A stretch of DNA of 64,000 bases from Limnohabitans sp. MORI2 (GCF_027925025.1 NZ_AP027058.1:1612001-1676000), one strand, 5' to 3'. Numbered from the stretch's first letter, positions 8,616 through 19,002 are shown. Translations and numbers: made by a program. The notes: generated by a model from the sequence alone, not told the origin.

Positions 8616-8865
8616 TGCGCCTGTGGCTCAACTAAGGCCACCATTTTGGGTATAATCCACACTCAGCAAGTGCGACAGCAGCACCTCCGGGCCCGGCCAA
8701 CCGTGACACAAGCGCACGACTCGCCACTTCACCGCAAGGACTGCACACCAAATGTTCGCCCAATCCGCTTGCTTCTAGAGGTTCACACTTCACCCCCCTT
8801 TTTCTTTTTCCCGCGCCGGGTTTTGTGGCGCTGAGTATTCGTTTCTTTGAAGTCTAGGAGTTTTC
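8616..8865 (+). promoter_or_regulatory. dnaG-rpoD intergenic region with possible rpoD promoter
   Basis: Contains TATAAT at 8651-8656, a perfect -10 hexamer, but no good -35 at 16-18 bases, followed by a leader of about 210 bases with no open frame of note. GCGCCGGGTTTTGTGGCGC at 8812-8830 can fold into a short GC stem. An rpoD-specific promoter inside the macromolecular synthesis operon would parallel other bacteria. The exact start is not determined. Confidence 0.4.
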
Positions 8866-11262
8866 ATGCCTGTTGACCGTAAGTCCAAGAAGCCTGCCAA
8901 ACCTGTGGCCAAAAAGCCAGCCGTTGCTGCTCCAAAAGCTGCAGCCAAGCCAGCTGTGAAAGCCCCAGCCAAAGCAGTTACAAAGTCAGTCGCAAAACCC
9001 GTTGCAAAAACCGCTGCCAAACCGGCAGCAAAAGCAGCTGCAAAACCAGCCGCTAAGCCAGCAACGAAAGCCAAGTCAGTGCCCGCACCCAAAACAAAAG
9101 CAGCTGAAAAGCCAGCCACAAAAACCGCAGCCAAAACAGCCACCAAAGCCAAGGCTGAAGACACAAAGAAAAAAGCATCCGCTATAGAAGCGCACGCCCC
9201 AAAAGCGACCGCTAAAAAAGCGCCTGCAAAAAAGGCCACCAAAGCCAAAGGCAAAAAAGCCAGCGCCGATGACGAAGACCTCGGTGACATCGAAGCCGAC
9301 CTCGAAGGCGAACCTGTCATCGAACCCGGTGCAGAAAAGGCCAAGCCACTGCGCATGAAAATCAGCAAGGCCAAAGAACGTGCCTTGATGAAAGAATTCG
9401 GGTTAGACGAAACCGTGCTGTCTGAAGAAGACATGCAAAAGCGTCGTCAACGTTTGAAGACCCTGATCAAACTCGGTAAGACACGTGGCTACCTGACGCA
9501 CGGCGAAATCTCTGACCACTTGCCCGATAAGTTGGTGGATGCTGAAACACTCGAAGTGGTGATCAGCATGTTGAACGACATGGGTGTGGCCGTGTACGAA
9601 CACACACCCGACGCAGAAACCCTGCTGCTCAACAACAACGCGCCAACTGCGGCGACCGAAGAAGAAGCCGAAGAAGAAGCCGAAGCGGCCCTCTCTACCG
9701 TAGACAGCGAATTTGGCCGCACCACTGACCCCGTGCGCATGTACATGCGCGAAATGGGCACGGTTGAGTTGCTGACCCGCGAGGGCGAAATTGAAATCGC
9801 CAAGCGCATCGAAGGTGGCTTGATGGACATGATGGCAGCCATCTCTGGCTCGCCTGCCACCATCGCTGCTGTGCTGGCCATGGCCGAAGAAATTCGCGAA
9901 AACAAAGTGGTCATCTCCACCATCGTGGATGGTTTCAACAACCTCAACGAAGCCGATGACTATGTGGCCGAAGAAGACTTCGACGAATTCGACGAAGAAG
10001 ACGATGACGACGGCAAAGGCGGCTCTAAAGCGCTGACCAAGAAACTCGAAGAATTGAAAAACGCCGCATTGGAGCGTTTTGATCGCATGGCCGCCTTGTT
10101 CGACAAGCTGCGCAAGCTCTACGACAAAGAAGGCTATGGCACACCGGCTTATATGAAAGCGCAAGCCGCTTTGACCGCCGAGTTGATGGGCATTCGCTTC
10201 ACAGCCAAAACCATTGAAAAGCTGTGCGAGTCCGTGCGCGGCCAAGTGGACGATGTGCGCAAGAACGAACGCGAATTGCGCCGCATCATCGTGGACAAGT
10301 GCGGCATGCCACAAGCCACCTTCATCAAAGACTTTCCACCCAACTTGCTCAACCTCAAATGGGTTGAAAAACAAGCTGCGGCAGGCAAGCCTTGGTCAAC
10401 GACCATGGGCCGTTACATCCCACCAATTCAAGACTTGCAGCAAAAGCTGATCGACCTGCAAGCCCGCGTGGTGGTGCCTTTGGAGCAACTCAAAGATATC
10501 AACAAACGCATGAATGCGGGTGAGCGCACCTCTCGCGGTGCGAAGAAAGAAATGATCGAAGCCAACTTGCGCTTGGTCATTTCAATCGCCAAGAAATACA
10601 CCAACCGTGGTTTGCAGTTCCTCGACTTGATCCAAGAAGGCAACATCGGTCTGATGAAGGCCGTGGACAAGTTCGAATACCGCCGTGGCTACAAGTTCTC
10701 AACCTACGCCACGTGGTGGATTCGCCAAGCCATCACGCGATCCATCGCCGATCAAGCGCGCACCATCCGTATTCCGGTGCACATGATCGAAACCATCAAC
10801 AAGATGAACCGCATCAGCCGCCAACACTTGCAAGAGTTTGGTTTCGAGCCCGATGCCAGCGTCTTGGCCGAAAAGATGGAAATTCCCGAGGACAAAATCC
10901 GCAAGATCATGAAGATCGCGAAAGAGCCAATTTCGATGGAAACACCGATTGGCGACGACGACGACAGTCACTTGGGCGACTTCATCGAAGACAGCGTCAA
11001 CACCGCCCCCATCGAAGCAGCCATGCAAGCTGGCTTGCGCGATGTGGTGAAAGACATCTTGGATGGCCTCACCCCACGCGAAGCCAAAGTGCTGCGCATG
11101 CGCTTTGGTATTGAGATGGCGATTGACCACACCTTGGAAGAAGTGGGCAAGCAGTTTGACGTCACGCGCGAGCGCATTCGTCAAATCGAAGCCAAGGCTT
11201 TGCGTAAGCTCAAGCACCCCAGCCGCAGCGACAAACTGCGTAGCTTTATCGACACGATGTAA
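8866..11262 (+). CDS. rpoD: Primary sigma factor RpoD (sigma-70) with long Lys/Ala-rich N-terminal tail
   Basis: Housekeeping sigma factor, 798 residues against about 613 in E. coli. Residues 1 to about 150 are a low-complexity histone-H1-like tail (repeats of AAKPA/AKKA). Region 1.1 follows ([20 protein letters not shown]), then region 1.2 ([20 protein letters not shown]) and an acidic non-conserved insert ([18 protein letters not shown]). Region 2 contains [19 protein letters not shown] and [15 protein letters not shown]. Region 4 is [15 protein letters not shown]...[19 protein letters not shown]. The ATG at 8866 is preceded by TAGGAG. A terminator follows the stop. The tail is shared with related betaproteobacteria as I recall. 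Confidence 0.97.
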   Translation: MPVDRKSKKPAKPVAKKPAVAAPKAAAKPAVKAPAKAVTKSVAKPVAKTAAKPAAKAAAKPAAKPATKAKSVPAPKTKAAEKPATKTAAKTATKAKAEDTKKKASAIEAHAPKATAKKAPAKKATKAKGKKASADDEDLGDIEADLEGEPVIEPGAEKAKPLRMKISKAKERALMKEFGLDETVLSEEDMQKRRQRLKTLIKLGKTRGYLTHGEISDHLPDKLVDAETLEVVISMLNDMGVAVYEHTPDAETLLLNNNAPTAATEEEAEEEAEAALSTVDSEFGRTTDPVRMYMREMGTVELLTREGEIEIAKRIEGGLMDMMAAISGSPATIAAVLAMAEEIRENKVVISTIVDGFNNLNEADDYVAEEDFDEFDEEDDDDGKGGSKALTKKLEELKNAALERFDRMAALFDKLRKLYDKEGYGTPAYMKAQAALTAELMGIRFTAKTIEKLCESVRGQVDDVRKNERELRRIIVDKCGMPQATFIKDFPPNLLNLKWVEKQAAAGKPWSTTMGRYIPPIQDLQQKLIDLQARVVVPLEQLKDINKRMNAGERTSRGAKKEMIEANLRLVISIAKKYTNRGLQFLDLIQEGNIGLMKAVDKFEYRRGYKFSTYATWWIRQAITRSIADQARTIRIPVHMIETINKMNRISRQHLQEFGFEPDASVLAEKMEIPEDKIRKIMKIAKEPISMETPIGDDDDSHLGDFIEDSVNTAPIEAAMQAGLRDVVKDILDGLTPREAKVLRMRFGIEMAIDHTLEEVGKQFDVTRERIRQIEAKALRKLKHPSRSDKLRSFIDTM

Positions 11263-11280
11263 ATCGTTGCACCCACAAAA

Positions 11281-11313
11281 AACCCCGCCAGCTCACGCTC
11301 GCGGGGTCTTTTG
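11281..11313 (+). terminator. Rho-independent terminator of rpoD
   Basis: AACCCCGC, a 12-base loop, then GCGGGGTCTTTT; the stem starts 18 bases after the rpoD stop codon. Confidence 0.85.
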
Positions 11314-11405
11314 TTGGAGTAGCTTAGCTTTGTCTTAAACGACCTTGTAAGCACAACTTAATTGCAAATTTGTAATATTTATTTTTCATCACCCACAGAC
11401 TCACC

Positions 11406-11792
11406 GTGCTCGAACGCCTACTCTATCGATCAAAAGCCACCAACACTTTGGGTAGCTTGCATCTCTTCAACATGCTCAGCGAAGCGCGTGCGAAGAACGC
11501 ATCATTAGGCATCACAGGGCATTTGCTCTACACAGAAGAGGTGTTTGTGCAATGCATTGAAGGCCCTCCCGAAGCGATTGCTTCCTTGTGGGAAAGCTTG
11601 CAGCGTGATCCGCGCCATCACGACATCGAGTTACTGGCGCGAGGCCCCTTAGAAAAACGTCGGTTCACAGACTGGTCGATGGCTTTTTCAAGTTATCCCA
11701 GCCTGAACCGCTTCAATATGCCTGGTTTCTTTGCCGTAGACAGAGATGGCATGAACGCAGAGGCTGAGCGCTGCGCTCAATTGGTCTCTTAA
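11406..11792 (+). CDS. BLUF-domain blue-light sensor protein
   Basis: A 128-residue stand-alone BLUF (FAD-binding blue-light) domain. Visible landmarks are the flavin-contacting tyrosine in RLLYRSKA near residue 7, NASLGITGHLLY (the Asn side of the flavin pocket), the key glutamine in FVQCIEGP, and RRFTDWSMAFSSY with the Trp/Met switch segment. There is no output domain, so signalling must go through a partner protein, as in PixD/YcgF-like short BLUF proteins. The start is a GTG at 11406 without an obvious Shine-Dalgarno. The gene stands alone after the rpoD terminator. Confidence 0.85.
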   Translation: MLERLLYRSKATNTLGSLHLFNMLSEARAKNASLGITGHLLYTEEVFVQCIEGPPEAIASLWESLQRDPRHHDIELLARGPLEKRRFTDWSMAFSSYPSLNRFNMPGFFAVDRDGMNAEAERCAQLVS

Positions 11793-11806
11793 GTCGCGCA
11801 GCTAGA

Positions 11807-12703
11807 TTACCAGCTGTCATCACTGCCCCCCTCGGCATTGTCCCAATCGCTGCCCGAGCCCGCATCGAACGAGCCGACATCTCCATGGTTAGCCGTATCA
11901 AAAGGCACATAACCACCGTTGTTAGCCACTGGACTTGCACCAGCAGACGAAGGCGTCGCGGCTTCATGGTGCTCTCCCTCCAAGGCTTTAGACAGCGCAT
12001 ACCCCGCCGCCACGCCTGCCAAACCGCCCACGACAGCACCTGTGATGGTTGATCCGCCGCCTGATGTGGGTTGCGCATAGCCCTGTGGCGCGTAACCTTG
12101 TGGTGCGTTGGGTGTGAACTGAGCACCAAATCCACGTTGAACGGGTGCAGTTTCTATCGGGGCTACAGGGGTAGCAAAGTTGCCGTTTGAGGCGTTGGCG
12201 GCGGACGAGCGGCGGAGCCACACCCCTAAGACAACCAAGCCACCGATGCCCAACCACACATAGCCCAGCGACATACCACCACTGCTGGGCGCTGCATGAG
12301 GCAATGTTTGCACGGCGTCCTGCGTGCTGGGGGGCACTGAGGGCGACATCACCACCGATGAGCTAGGCGCAGCAGCCAAATCATTCACTTTGGCAAAAAC
12401 GGTGTTGAACTTTTCGGGGCTGCTGGCAAATTTCAAAGACGGATCGATGTCTTTGGCTTTTTGCAACTGTGTTTGCGCCTCTTTGTAACGTTGCTCATGG
12501 GCCAACACCTGGCCCAGCTCGTAGTGCGCTTTGGCACTTTGTGGTTTGTCCTTCAAGACCTCACGCAACATGGTTTCGGCCTGCGCGTATTGGCCCGCAG
12601 CCACCGCAGCTTCAATGTCCTTGGGTGTAGGCAGCGCCAAAGCGAGCGTGACACTCAGCGCCAAAGCAGCGGCCACCGCTGATTTCAACAAACGAGACAA
12701 CAT
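11807..12703 (-). CDS. Secreted/membrane-anchored TPR-repeat protein of unknown function
   Basis: 298 residues. An N-terminal signal peptide (MLSRLLKSAVAAALALSVTLALA) is followed by about two TPR units (residues 30-95; AGQYAQAETMLREVLKDKP and AHYELGQVLAHEQRYKEAQ). A Ser/Pro linker comes next. A single membrane segment (GYVWLGIGGLVVLGVWL) follows, then a Gly/Pro/Gln-rich stretch (APQGYAPQGYAQ), a Gly/Ala-rich hydrophobic segment (ITGAVVGGLAGVAAGYAL) and an acidic tail ending EGGSDDSW. The layout suggests an envelope scaffold. No enzymatic domain is recognised and the function is unknown. Confidence 0.75.
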   Translation of the reverse strand: MLSRLLKSAVAAALALSVTLALALPTPKDIEAAVAAGQYAQAETMLREVLKDKPQSAKAHYELGQVLAHEQRYKEAQTQLQKAKDIDPSLKFASSPEKFNTVFAKVNDLAAAPSSSVVMSPSVPPSTQDAVQTLPHAAPSSGGMSLGYVWLGIGGLVVLGVWLRRSSAANASNGNFATPVAPIETAPVQRGFGAQFTPNAPQGYAPQGYAQPTSGGGSTITGAVVGGLAGVAAGYALSKALEGEHHEAATPSSAGASPVANNGGYVPFDTANHGDVGSFDAGSGSDWDNAEGGSDDSW

Positions 12704-12792
12704 GGTTCAACCTTTCCGTTTTGCAGCACCATGCCCTATAAATTGGCGTGGACAGCAAAAATACAAGAGGGGAAGAAAAGTAAAGCTCAAAC

Positions 12793-12817
12793 AAAAAAAG
12801 GCTCCTTGCGGAACCTT
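12793..12817 (-). terminator. Terminator downstream of tRNA-Val (minus strand)
   Basis: Read on the minus strand, AAGGTTCC, loop GCAA, GGAGCCTT form a stem with one mismatch, followed by seven T in all. It would end the isc-dnaQ-tRNA transcript. Confidence 0.65.
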
Positions 12818-12855
12818 AGACATGTGCTTTTGAGAAGCGATTGATTCAGTAAAGA

Positions 12856-12930
12856 TGGTGGGCGATGCAAGTTTCGAACTTGCGACCCCCACAGTGTGAA
12901 TGTGGTGCTCTACCCCTGAGCTAATCGCCC
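12856..12930 (-). tRNA. tRNA-Val (anticodon CAC)
   Basis: On the minus strand GGGCGAT pairs with ATCGCCC in the acceptor stem. The anticodon stem CCACA/TGTGG holds the loop TTCACAC with anticodon CAC. The T-arm is GCAAG-TTCGAAA-CTTGC. The 3' CCA is encoded. It starts 35 bases after the dnaQ stop on the same strand and is probably co-transcribed with it. Confidence 0.95.
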
Positions 12931-12965
12931 ATCTTTACCGCTTTCCATCTCTGGAAAGACCGTGA

Positions 12966-13679
12966 TTATGCCACAGAATTTTGCAGATTTCGCCAAACTG
13001 TTTTACCCCCGCTCGATTTATCTAGCTGCGCGAGCAGATCGTCGTGCTGGGTCAACTCTTGTTCAGATGCGGCAATGACTGGCAACTGGTAACTGCTGAG
13101 GTCAACGCTCTCGCTGCGATGCACTTGGTCATCCCCGCTGTCCACTTCCATCAACAAGGCGTCTTGACCGCGGGTCATGTTGATGTACACATCAGCCAAC
13201 AACTCAGCATCAAGCAACGCGCCGTGCAACGTGCGACCCGAGTTGTCTACCTCTAAACGGTCGCACAAGGAGTCAAGCGAGTTACGCTTGCCTGGGAACA
13301 TCTCTTTGGCCATCACCAAGGTGTCGGTGACGCCTTCAATGTAATTGGCCAAAGGCTTACGACCTTGCAACTCCAGCTCTTTGTTCAAGAAGCCAATGTC
13401 AAACGGCGCGTTGTGAATGATGACTTCAGCGCCTTCGATGTACTCGAGGAACTGATCCACGATTTCGGCGAACTTGGGCTTATCTTTCAAAAACTCCGTG
13501 GTGATGCCGTGTACCCGCAACGCATCTTCATGGCTGTCCCGCTCGGGGTTGATGTAGAGGTGTAAGTTGTTACCTGTGAGCTTGCGGTGCAGCAACTCGA
13601 CGCAACCAATTTCAATGATGCGGTCGCCGTTGTCGGGCGACAGACCTGTGGTTTCCGTGTCTAGAAAAATCTGGCGCAT
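12966..13679 (-). CDS. dnaQ: DNA polymerase III epsilon subunit (proofreading 3'-5' exonuclease)
   Basis: DEDDh exonuclease that proofreads for the replicative polymerase. Exo I is FLDTETTGLSPDNGD at the very N-terminus, Exo II is IIHNAPFDIGFLN near residue 100, and Exo III is HGALLDAELLADVYI near residue 160 with the catalytic His and Asp. The ATG at 13677-13679 (MRQIFLDTETTG) is chosen. The frame is open for 38 codons more, but that part overlaps the ferredoxin gene and is not conserved. It begins 2 bases after the fdx stop, so the replication gene sits at the end of the isc operon. Confidence 0.94.
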   Translation of the reverse strand: MRQIFLDTETTGLSPDNGDRIIEIGCVELLHRKLTGNNLHLYINPERDSHEDALRVHGITTEFLKDKPKFAEIVDQFLEYIEGAEVIIHNAPFDIGFLNKELELQGRKPLANYIEGVTDTLVMAKEMFPGKRNSLDSLCDRLEVDNSGRTLHGALLDAELLADVYINMTRGQDALLMEVDSGDDQVHRSESVDLSSYQLPVIAASEQELTQHDDLLAQLDKSSGGKTVWRNLQNSVA

Positions 13680-13681
13680 GG

Positions 13682-14020
13682 TCAGTGGTTTTCTTTGGCG
13701 TGGTTGATGGTGTATTTCGGAATCTCCACCACCAAGTTTTGCTGGGCCACGATAGCTTGGCAGCTCAGGCGTGAATTGGGCTCCAACCCCCACGCACGAT
13801 CCAGCAAATCATCTTCGTTTTCGTCTGCTTCATTGAGTGAATTAAACCCCTCGCGCACGATGACGTGGCAAGTAGTACACGCACAGCTCATGTCGCAGGC
13901 GTGTTCAATATGGATGTGGTTTTCCAACAGCACTTCGCAAATGGTGCTGCCAGCTGCAGCATTCACTTCTGCGCCTTGTGGGCACAGCTCGGCATGGGGC
14001 AAGATTTTGATGACAGGCAT
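13682..14020 (-). CDS. fdx: [2Fe-2S] ferredoxin of the ISC system
   Basis: Adrenodoxin-type ferredoxin that supplies electrons for Fe-S cluster assembly on IscU. 112 residues. The cluster cysteines are visible in EHACDMSCACTTCHVIVREG (C-x5-C-x2-C pattern) and in SRLSCQAIV. The acidic stretch NEADENEDDLLD is typical of the partner-binding face. The start codon directly follows the hscA stop. Confidence 0.95.
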   Translation of the reverse strand: MPVIKILPHAELCPQGAEVNAAAGSTICEVLLENHIHIEHACDMSCACTTCHVIVREGFNSLNEADENEDDLLDRAWGLEPNSRLSCQAIVAQQNLVVEIPKYTINHAKENH

Positions 14021-15877
14021 TTAAATACTCTCAATGTTTTGACCAGCCAAGGCGTGTTGAATGCCTCGGTTCATGCGTTGTGCGGCGAAGGCCTCGGTCC
14101 CCTTGGCCAACGCTTCGGTGATGGCTTCAATGGCGGCTGCATCTTCGAGTTTTTTGGCTTCAAGCGTGGCAGCCATTAGCTCGTCGATGCGTGCGCGGTC
14201 TTCGACGGACAGCAAATCACCATCAGCTTGCAAGGCGCTTTGCGTGGCCAGCCACATGCGGTCGGCATCGACACGCGCCTCGACCAAAGCGCGAGCCTTG
14301 ATGTCTTGCTCAGCGGTCTTGAAACTGTCTTGCAGCATGGCGGCGATTTGATCGTCTGACAAACCGTAGGACGGCTTGACGGTGATGTTGGCTGTGACGC
14401 CACTCATCTGCTCCACCGCACTCACACTCACCATGCCGTCGGCATCGACCGTGAAGGTCACACGAATACGTGCTGCACCCGCAGCCATGGGCGGAATGCC
14501 GCGCAATTCAAAGCGCGCCAAACTGCGACAGTCGGCCACCATGTCACGCTCACCTTGCACCACATGCAAGGCCAAGGCAGTTTGGCCATCCTGGTAGGTG
14601 GTGAAGTCTTGCGCCATCGCCGTAGGAATCGTTTGGTTACGCGGCACGATGCGTTCGACCAAGCCGCCCATGGTTTCAATGCCTAGCGACAACGGAATCA
14701 CATCGAGCAAGAGCAACTCGCCATCAGGGTTGTTGCCCGCGAGCTGATTGGCTTGAATGGCAGCGCCGAGGGCCACCACTTCGTCTGGGTTGAGGTTGTT
14801 CAAGGGTGCACAACCCAGCAAATCGGCGACGGCTTGCTGTACCTGTGGCATACGGGTAGAACCGCCGACCATGACCACGCCCTGAATATCGTCTTTGCTG
14901 AGCTTGGCATCCCGTAAGGCTTTGCGCACAGCAGACAAGGTGCGTTGGGTTAACGCAGCGGTAGCGGCATCAAACTCGGCGCGTGTGACGGTGTGTCGCA
15001 ATGTGCCACTCGACAAGGCCACTTCAAACGTGGCGCTATCTGCCGCAGACAAAGCTTCTTTGCAAACGCGAGCTGCCATCAACACACTGGCCTTGTCGGC
15101 AGGCGTTTCAATGGCGCAGCCGGTTTGGCTTTGCACCCACGCCACCAGAGCGCGGTCGTAATCATCACCTCCTAAAGCCGAATCGCCACCGGTGGACAGC
15201 ACCTCAAACACGCCACGGGTCAAACGCAAAATGGAAATGTCAAACGTACCCCCGCCCAAGTCGTAGACGGCGTACACCCCCTCGCTGGCTTGGTCCAAGC
15301 CGTAGGCAATGGCAGCAGCCGTGGGTTCGTTGATCAGGCGCAACACGTTGATGCCAGCGAGCTGCGCGGCATCTTTGGTGGCTTGGCGTTGGGCATCATC
15401 AAAGTACGCGGGCACGGTGATGACCGCACCGTACAAGTCATCATTGAACGTATCTTCAGCACGAAAGCGCAGGGTGGCCAAAATCTCAGCGCTCACCTCA
15501 ACGGGCGACTTTTCTCCCACGCGGGTTTGAAGGGCCAACATGCCAGGCTTGTCTACAAACACATACGGCAGCTGCTCGCGGTTGGCAATGTCGGCTACGC
15601 CGCGCCCCATGAAACGCTTGACGGACACTAAAGTGTTTTCTGGATCTTCTGCCTGAGACACCAAAGCAGCACGGCCAATCTGACGCCCGTCGTTTTCAAG
15701 GTAACGCACTGCCGACGGCAAGATGACATGCCCCTCGGCATCAGGCAAACACTCGGCCACGCCGTTGCGCATGGCAGCCACCAAGGAGTGCGTGGTGCCT
15801 AAATCAATCCCCACCGCGATGCGTCGTTGGTGTGGGTCTGGCGCTTGGCCGGGTTCGGAAATTTGTAATAACGCCAT
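14021..15877 (-). CDS. hscA: Fe-S assembly Hsp70 chaperone HscA
   Basis: Specialised DnaK paralogue that, with HscB, releases the Fe-S cluster from IscU. 618 residues from ATG 15875-15877 ([19 protein letters not shown]). The nucleotide-binding domain shows [40 protein letters not shown] and [13 protein letters not shown]. The substrate-binding domain contains [18 protein letters not shown]. The frame is open 48 codons further upstream, into hscB, but without conservation. It starts 17 bases after the hscB stop. Confidence 0.96.
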   Translation of the reverse strand: MALLQISEPGQAPDPHQRRIAVGIDLGTTHSLVAAMRNGVAECLPDAEGHVILPSAVRYLENDGRQIGRAALVSQAEDPENTLVSVKRFMGRGVADIANREQLPYVFVDKPGMLALQTRVGEKSPVEVSAEILATLRFRAEDTFNDDLYGAVITVPAYFDDAQRQATKDAAQLAGINVLRLINEPTAAAIAYGLDQASEGVYAVYDLGGGTFDISILRLTRGVFEVLSTGGDSALGGDDYDRALVAWVQSQTGCAIETPADKASVLMAARVCKEALSAADSATFEVALSSGTLRHTVTRAEFDAATAALTQRTLSAVRKALRDAKLSKDDIQGVVMVGGSTRMPQVQQAVADLLGCAPLNNLNPDEVVALGAAIQANQLAGNNPDGELLLLDVIPLSLGIETMGGLVERIVPRNQTIPTAMAQDFTTYQDGQTALALHVVQGERDMVADCRSLARFELRGIPPMAAGAARIRVTFTVDADGMVSVSAVEQMSGVTANITVKPSYGLSDDQIAAMLQDSFKTAEQDIKARALVEARVDADRMWLATQSALQADGDLLSVEDRARIDELMAATLEAKKLEDAAAIEAITEALAKGTEAFAAQRMNRGIQHALAGQNIESI

Positions 15878-15894
15878 GGTGTGTATTGTCGCTT

Positions 15895-16443
15895 TCAGTG
15901 GGCGTCTAAATGATCCATTCGAGCTTCGACATCGCGCAAAAATTTCTCGATGAACATCAGCCCCCTCACCTGCTGCGCAGCAGCGGGCAAGTCGTGTGCG
16001 GTGTCGATGAGCTGCGCACATTGCTGCATGGCAGCTTTATGGGCTTGTTGCACGTCATCAAACAACGCTTCTAGCGCGGCCACATTGGTGGCGTCATCCA
16101 TCGCTTCGCGCCATTCCATTTGCTGCATCAAAAATGCGGCGGGCATGGCGGTGTTGTTCTCTGCTTGAATGGGTGCACCACCTAGCTCGCACAAGTAGGC
16201 GGCACGACGCATCGGGTCTTTGAGGCGTTGGTAGGCCTCGTTGATTCGCACCGACCATTGCATGGCCACACGTTGCGCGGCGGCGCCTTGTGAGGCGAAT
16301 TTATCGGGGTGAGCTTCGCGTTGCAAGTCTTTCCAACGTGCATCAAGTTGGGCGCGGTCTTGCGCAAACTGCACCGGCAAATCGAACAACTCAAAATCGT
16401 TGACCGCAAGTTGCGCCGACAACGGCTGGGCCGATTCGCTCAC
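15895..16443 (-). CDS. hscB: Fe-S assembly J-domain co-chaperone HscB
   Basis: DnaJ-like partner that brings IscU to HscA. The J domain contains the invariant HPD ([13 protein letters not shown]), and the C-terminal coiled region ([30 protein letters not shown]) binds IscU. I place the start at the GTG at 16441-16443 ([20 protein letters not shown]). It is preceded by GAGG six bases upstream and lies 13 bases after the iscA stop. The frame stays open to 16527, but that would overlap iscA by 71 bases with non-conserved residues. Confidence 0.92.
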   Translation of the reverse strand: MSESAQPLSAQLAVNDFELFDLPVQFAQDRAQLDARWKDLQREAHPDKFASQGAAAQRVAMQWSVRINEAYQRLKDPMRRAAYLCELGGAPIQAENNTAMPAAFLMQQMEWREAMDDATNVAALEALFDDVQQAHKAAMQQCAQLIDTAHDLPAAAQQVRGLMFIEKFLRDVEARMDHLDAH

Positions 16444-16456
16444 CGACTGCCTCGAC

Positions 16457-16780
16457 TTAGATACGGAACGATTCGCCGCAACCACAGCGGTCGCGTTCGT
16501 TCGGGTTGTGGAACTTGAAGCCTTCATTCAAGCCCTCGCGCACGAAGTCAAGTTGCGTGCCATCGATGTAGGCCAAGCTCTTGGGGTCGACCAACACTTT
16601 CACGCCATGGTCTTCAAACACCACGTCTTCCGGTTCTTGTTCGTCCACGTATTCGAGCTTATAAGCCAAGCCCGAACAGCCCGTGGTTTTAACGCCCAAA
16701 CGCACGCCCACGCCCTTGCCGCGTTTGGCAAGGTAGCGGGTCACGTGCCGTGCCGCAGCTTCAGTCAGTGTGACAGCCAT
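16457..16780 (-). CDS. iscA: A-type Fe-S carrier IscA
   Basis: 107-residue scaffold/carrier protein. The three conserved cysteines are in [14 protein letters not shown] and near the C-terminus in DRCGCGESF. It lies 15 bases after iscU in the isc operon and is followed by hscB. Confidence 0.96.
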   Translation of the reverse strand: MAVTLTEAAARHVTRYLAKRGKGVGVRLGVKTTGCSGLAYKLEYVDEQEPEDVVFEDHGVKVLVDPKSLAYIDGTQLDFVREGLNEGFKFHNPNERDRCGCGESFRI

Positions 16781-16795
16781 GTTGTTCTTCTTTGA

Positions 16796-17185
16796 TTAAG
16801 CAGCCGTGTGTTTCTTTTTGTAATCGTCCACCGCTGCTTTGATGGCGTCTTCGGCCAAGATCGAGCAGTGAATCTTCACGGGTGGCAATGCCAACTCTTC
16901 AGCGATTTCGCTGTTTTTCAAGGCAGCCGCTTCGTCCAAGGTTTTACCTTTGACCCATTCGGTGACGAGGGAGGACGAGGCAATGGCCGAGCCGCAGCCG
17001 TAGGTTTTGAAACGCGCATCTTCAATCACCCCTGTCGTGGGGTTGACTTTGATTTGCAACTTCATCACGTCACCGCAAGCGGGCGCACCCACCATGCCGG
17101 TACCGACCGAGTCGTCGCCTTTGTCAAACGAACCGACGTTGCGGGGGTTTTCGTAGTGGTCAATTACTTTTTCTGAATAAGCCAT
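16796..17185 (-). CDS. iscU: Fe-S cluster scaffold IscU
   Basis: 129-residue scaffold on which [2Fe-2S] clusters are built. Conserved ligands are in GAPACGDVMKLQI, TYGCGSAIASSS and PPVKIHCSILAEDAI, with the LPPVK sequence recognised by HscA. It starts 12 bases after the iscS stop. Confidence 0.97.
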   Translation of the reverse strand: MAYSEKVIDHYENPRNVGSFDKGDDSVGTGMVGAPACGDVMKLQIKVNPTTGVIEDARFKTYGCGSAIASSSLVTEWVKGKTLDEAAALKNSEIAEELALPPVKIHCSILAEDAIKAAVDDYKKKHTAA

Positions 17186-17197
17186 GATGAATCTCCT

Positions 17198-18418
17198 TTA
17201 GTGGGCAGCCCACTGAATGGTCGAGAGGTCGATGCCTTCTTTGTACATGTCCCACAGGGGGCTCAAGTCGCGCAACTTCGCCACGTTGTGGCGAATGGTT
17301 TCAATCGCGTAGTCAATTTCTTCTTCGGTGGTGAAGCGGCCAATCGTCATGCGCAAGCTGCTGTGCGCCAATTCGTCGCTGCGACCCAACGCACGCAACA
17401 CATAGCTGGGCTCCAAGCTGGCCGAGGTACATGCAGAGCCCGACGACACCGCCAAGCCCTTGATGCCCATGATGAGGGACTCGCCCTCGACATAGTTGAA
17501 GCTGATGTTGAGGTTGTGCGGCACGCGGTGCTCCAAGCTACCGTTGACAAACACTTGCTCAATGTCTTTCAAGCCATCGAGCAAGCGCTGTTGCAGCTTT
17601 TGGGCTTTGGCCAAGTCTTGCGCCATTTCTTCTTTGGCCAAACGGAAAGCTTCACCCATGCCCACGCATTGGTGCGTGGGCAACGTGCCACTGCGCATGC
17701 CGCGCTCGTGGCCACCACCGTGCATTTGCGCTTCCAAGCGCACACGGGGTTTACGGCGCACATACAAGGCACCAATGCCTTTGGGGCCGTAGGTTTTGTG
17801 GGACGCCAAGCTCATCAAATCGACGGGCAAGGTCTTGAGATCAATCGCTACTTTGCCCGTAGCTTGCGCCGCGTCCACGTGGAAGATGATGCCTTTTTCG
17901 CGGCACATCACGCCGATGCCTGCAATGTCTTGCACCACGCCGATTTCGTTGTTCACGAACATGACGCTGATGAGGATGGTGTCAGGGCGAATGGCCGCTT
18001 TGAGCGCATCCATGCTGAGCATGCCATCTTCTTGCACGTCGAGGTAAGTCACCTCAAAGCCTTGACGCTCCAACTCGCGCATGGTGTCGAGCACGGCTTT
18101 ATGCTCGGTTTTCACCGTGATGAGGTGTTTGCCCTTGGACTTGTAAAACTGCGCCGCGCCTTTGATGGCGAGATTATTCGACTCGGTCGCGCCTGAAGTC
18201 CAGACGATTTCGCGGGGATCGGCCCCAATGAGATCGGCCACATCGCCACGCGCTTTTTCAACAGCGGCTTCAGCTTCCCAACCCCACGCATGGCTGCGTG
18301 AAGCGGGGTTGCCAAAGTGCTCGCGCAACCAAGGAATCATGGCGTCAACCACACGAGGATCACAGGGTGTGGTGGCACCGTAGTCGAGATAAATAGGGAA
18401 ATGAGGTGTCATATCCAT
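17198..18418 (-). CDS. iscS: Cysteine desulfurase IscS
   Basis: PLP enzyme that converts cysteine to alanine and a protein persulfide used for Fe-S clusters and tRNA thiolation. 406 residues. [14 protein letters not shown] is at the N-terminus, [15 protein letters not shown] binds [22 protein letters not shown] contains the Schiff-base lysine, and the mobile loop [17 protein letters not shown] carries the catalytic cysteine. It is the second gene of the isc operon, 24 bases after iscR. Confidence 0.97.
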   Translation of the reverse strand: MDMTPHFPIYLDYGATTPCDPRVVDAMIPWLREHFGNPASRSHAWGWEAEAAVEKARGDVADLIGADPREIVWTSGATESNNLAIKGAAQFYKSKGKHLITVKTEHKAVLDTMRELERQGFEVTYLDVQEDGMLSMDALKAAIRPDTILISVMFVNNEIGVVQDIAGIGVMCREKGIIFHVDAAQATGKVAIDLKTLPVDLMSLASHKTYGPKGIGALYVRRKPRVRLEAQMHGGGHERGMRSGTLPTHQCVGMGEAFRLAKEEMAQDLAKAQKLQQRLLDGLKDIEQVFVNGSLEHRVPHNLNISFNYVEGESLIMGIKGLAVSSGSACTSASLEPSYVLRALGRSDELAHSSLRMTIGRFTTEEEIDYAIETIRHNVAKLRDLSPLWDMYKEGIDLSTIQWAAH

Positions 18419-18442
18419 GAGGAGTGAATCAAAAATCAGGGC

Positions 18443-18979
18443 TTAGTTTTTTGCAAAGGCATTGCCCAGCGCAAACACAGAATTGGGGGCATTCACACGA
18501 ATGGGTTTGACCACAGGCATGGGTGAAATGGCGCGTTTCAAGGTGGGCTTGTTTTCAATCTCCACACCTTTAGCAACTTGTTCATCCACCAACTTTTGGA
18601 GGGTGACCGAGTCTAAGAACTCCACCATGCGCTGGTTGAGCGAAGCCCACAGCTCGTGCGTCATGCAACGACCGGTTTCACCCAAGCAGTTTTCTTTGCC
18701 GCCGCAGTGGGTGGCATCAATCGGTTCATCCACCGACAAAATGATGTCGGCCACGGTGATGTCAGCAGCTTTGCGGCCCAGCGAATAACCACCGCCTGGG
18801 CCACGGGTGGACTCCACCAAATCGTGGCGGCGCAGCTTACCGAACAGCTGCTCGAGGTAAGACAACGAGATTTGTTGACGCTGGCTAATGGCAGCCAAGG
18901 TGACAGGCCCGCTGTTTTGACGCAGCGCCAAATCAATCATGGCGGTGACCGCAAAACGGCCTTTAGTGGTGAGACGCAT
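18443..18979 (-). CDS. iscR: Fe-S cluster-sensing regulator IscR
   Basis: Rrf2-family winged-helix repressor, 178 residues. The N-terminal DNA-binding domain reads MRLTTKGRFAVTAMIDLALR and STRGPGGGYSLGR. The [2Fe-2S] ligands are the three cysteines in HCGGKENCLGETGRCMTH. The holo-form represses the isc operon. AAGGAG lies 7 bases before the ATG. The C-terminal extension to NSVFALGNAFAKN is unrelated to the cluster site. Confidence 0.96.
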   Translation of the reverse strand: MRLTTKGRFAVTAMIDLALRQNSGPVTLAAISQRQQISLSYLEQLFGKLRRHDLVESTRGPGGGYSLGRKAADITVADIILSVDEPIDATHCGGKENCLGETGRCMTHELWASLNQRMVEFLDSVTLQKLVDEQVAKGVEIENKPTLKRAISPMPVVKPIRVNAPNSVFALGNAFAKN

Positions 18980-19002
18980 GGCAAGCTCCTTGAGGTTTGG
19001 GC

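Noticed and set aside
8880..9260. Apparent short tandem repeats
   Set aside because: Irregular codon-level Lys/Ala/Pro repeats inside rpoD, not a CRISPR or satellite array; no spacer structure.
8790..9434. 214-codon minus-strand frame reading like an Ala/Phe/Val-rich membrane protein
   Set aside because: It is the complement of the Lys/Ala repeats of rpoD; the composition is forced by the repeats on the other strand.
9403..10374. 323-codon minus-strand frame, Phe/His/Val-rich
   Set aside because: Complement of the conserved middle of rpoD.
12856..12930. tRNA-Val and tRNA-Pro (54015-54091) as integration sites
   Set aside because: No direct repeat of a tRNA 3' end and no integrase gene nearby; the only mobile element has its own inverted ends elsewhere.
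17201..18196. 331-codon plus-strand open frame
   Set aside because: Antisense shadow of iscS without any recognisable motif.
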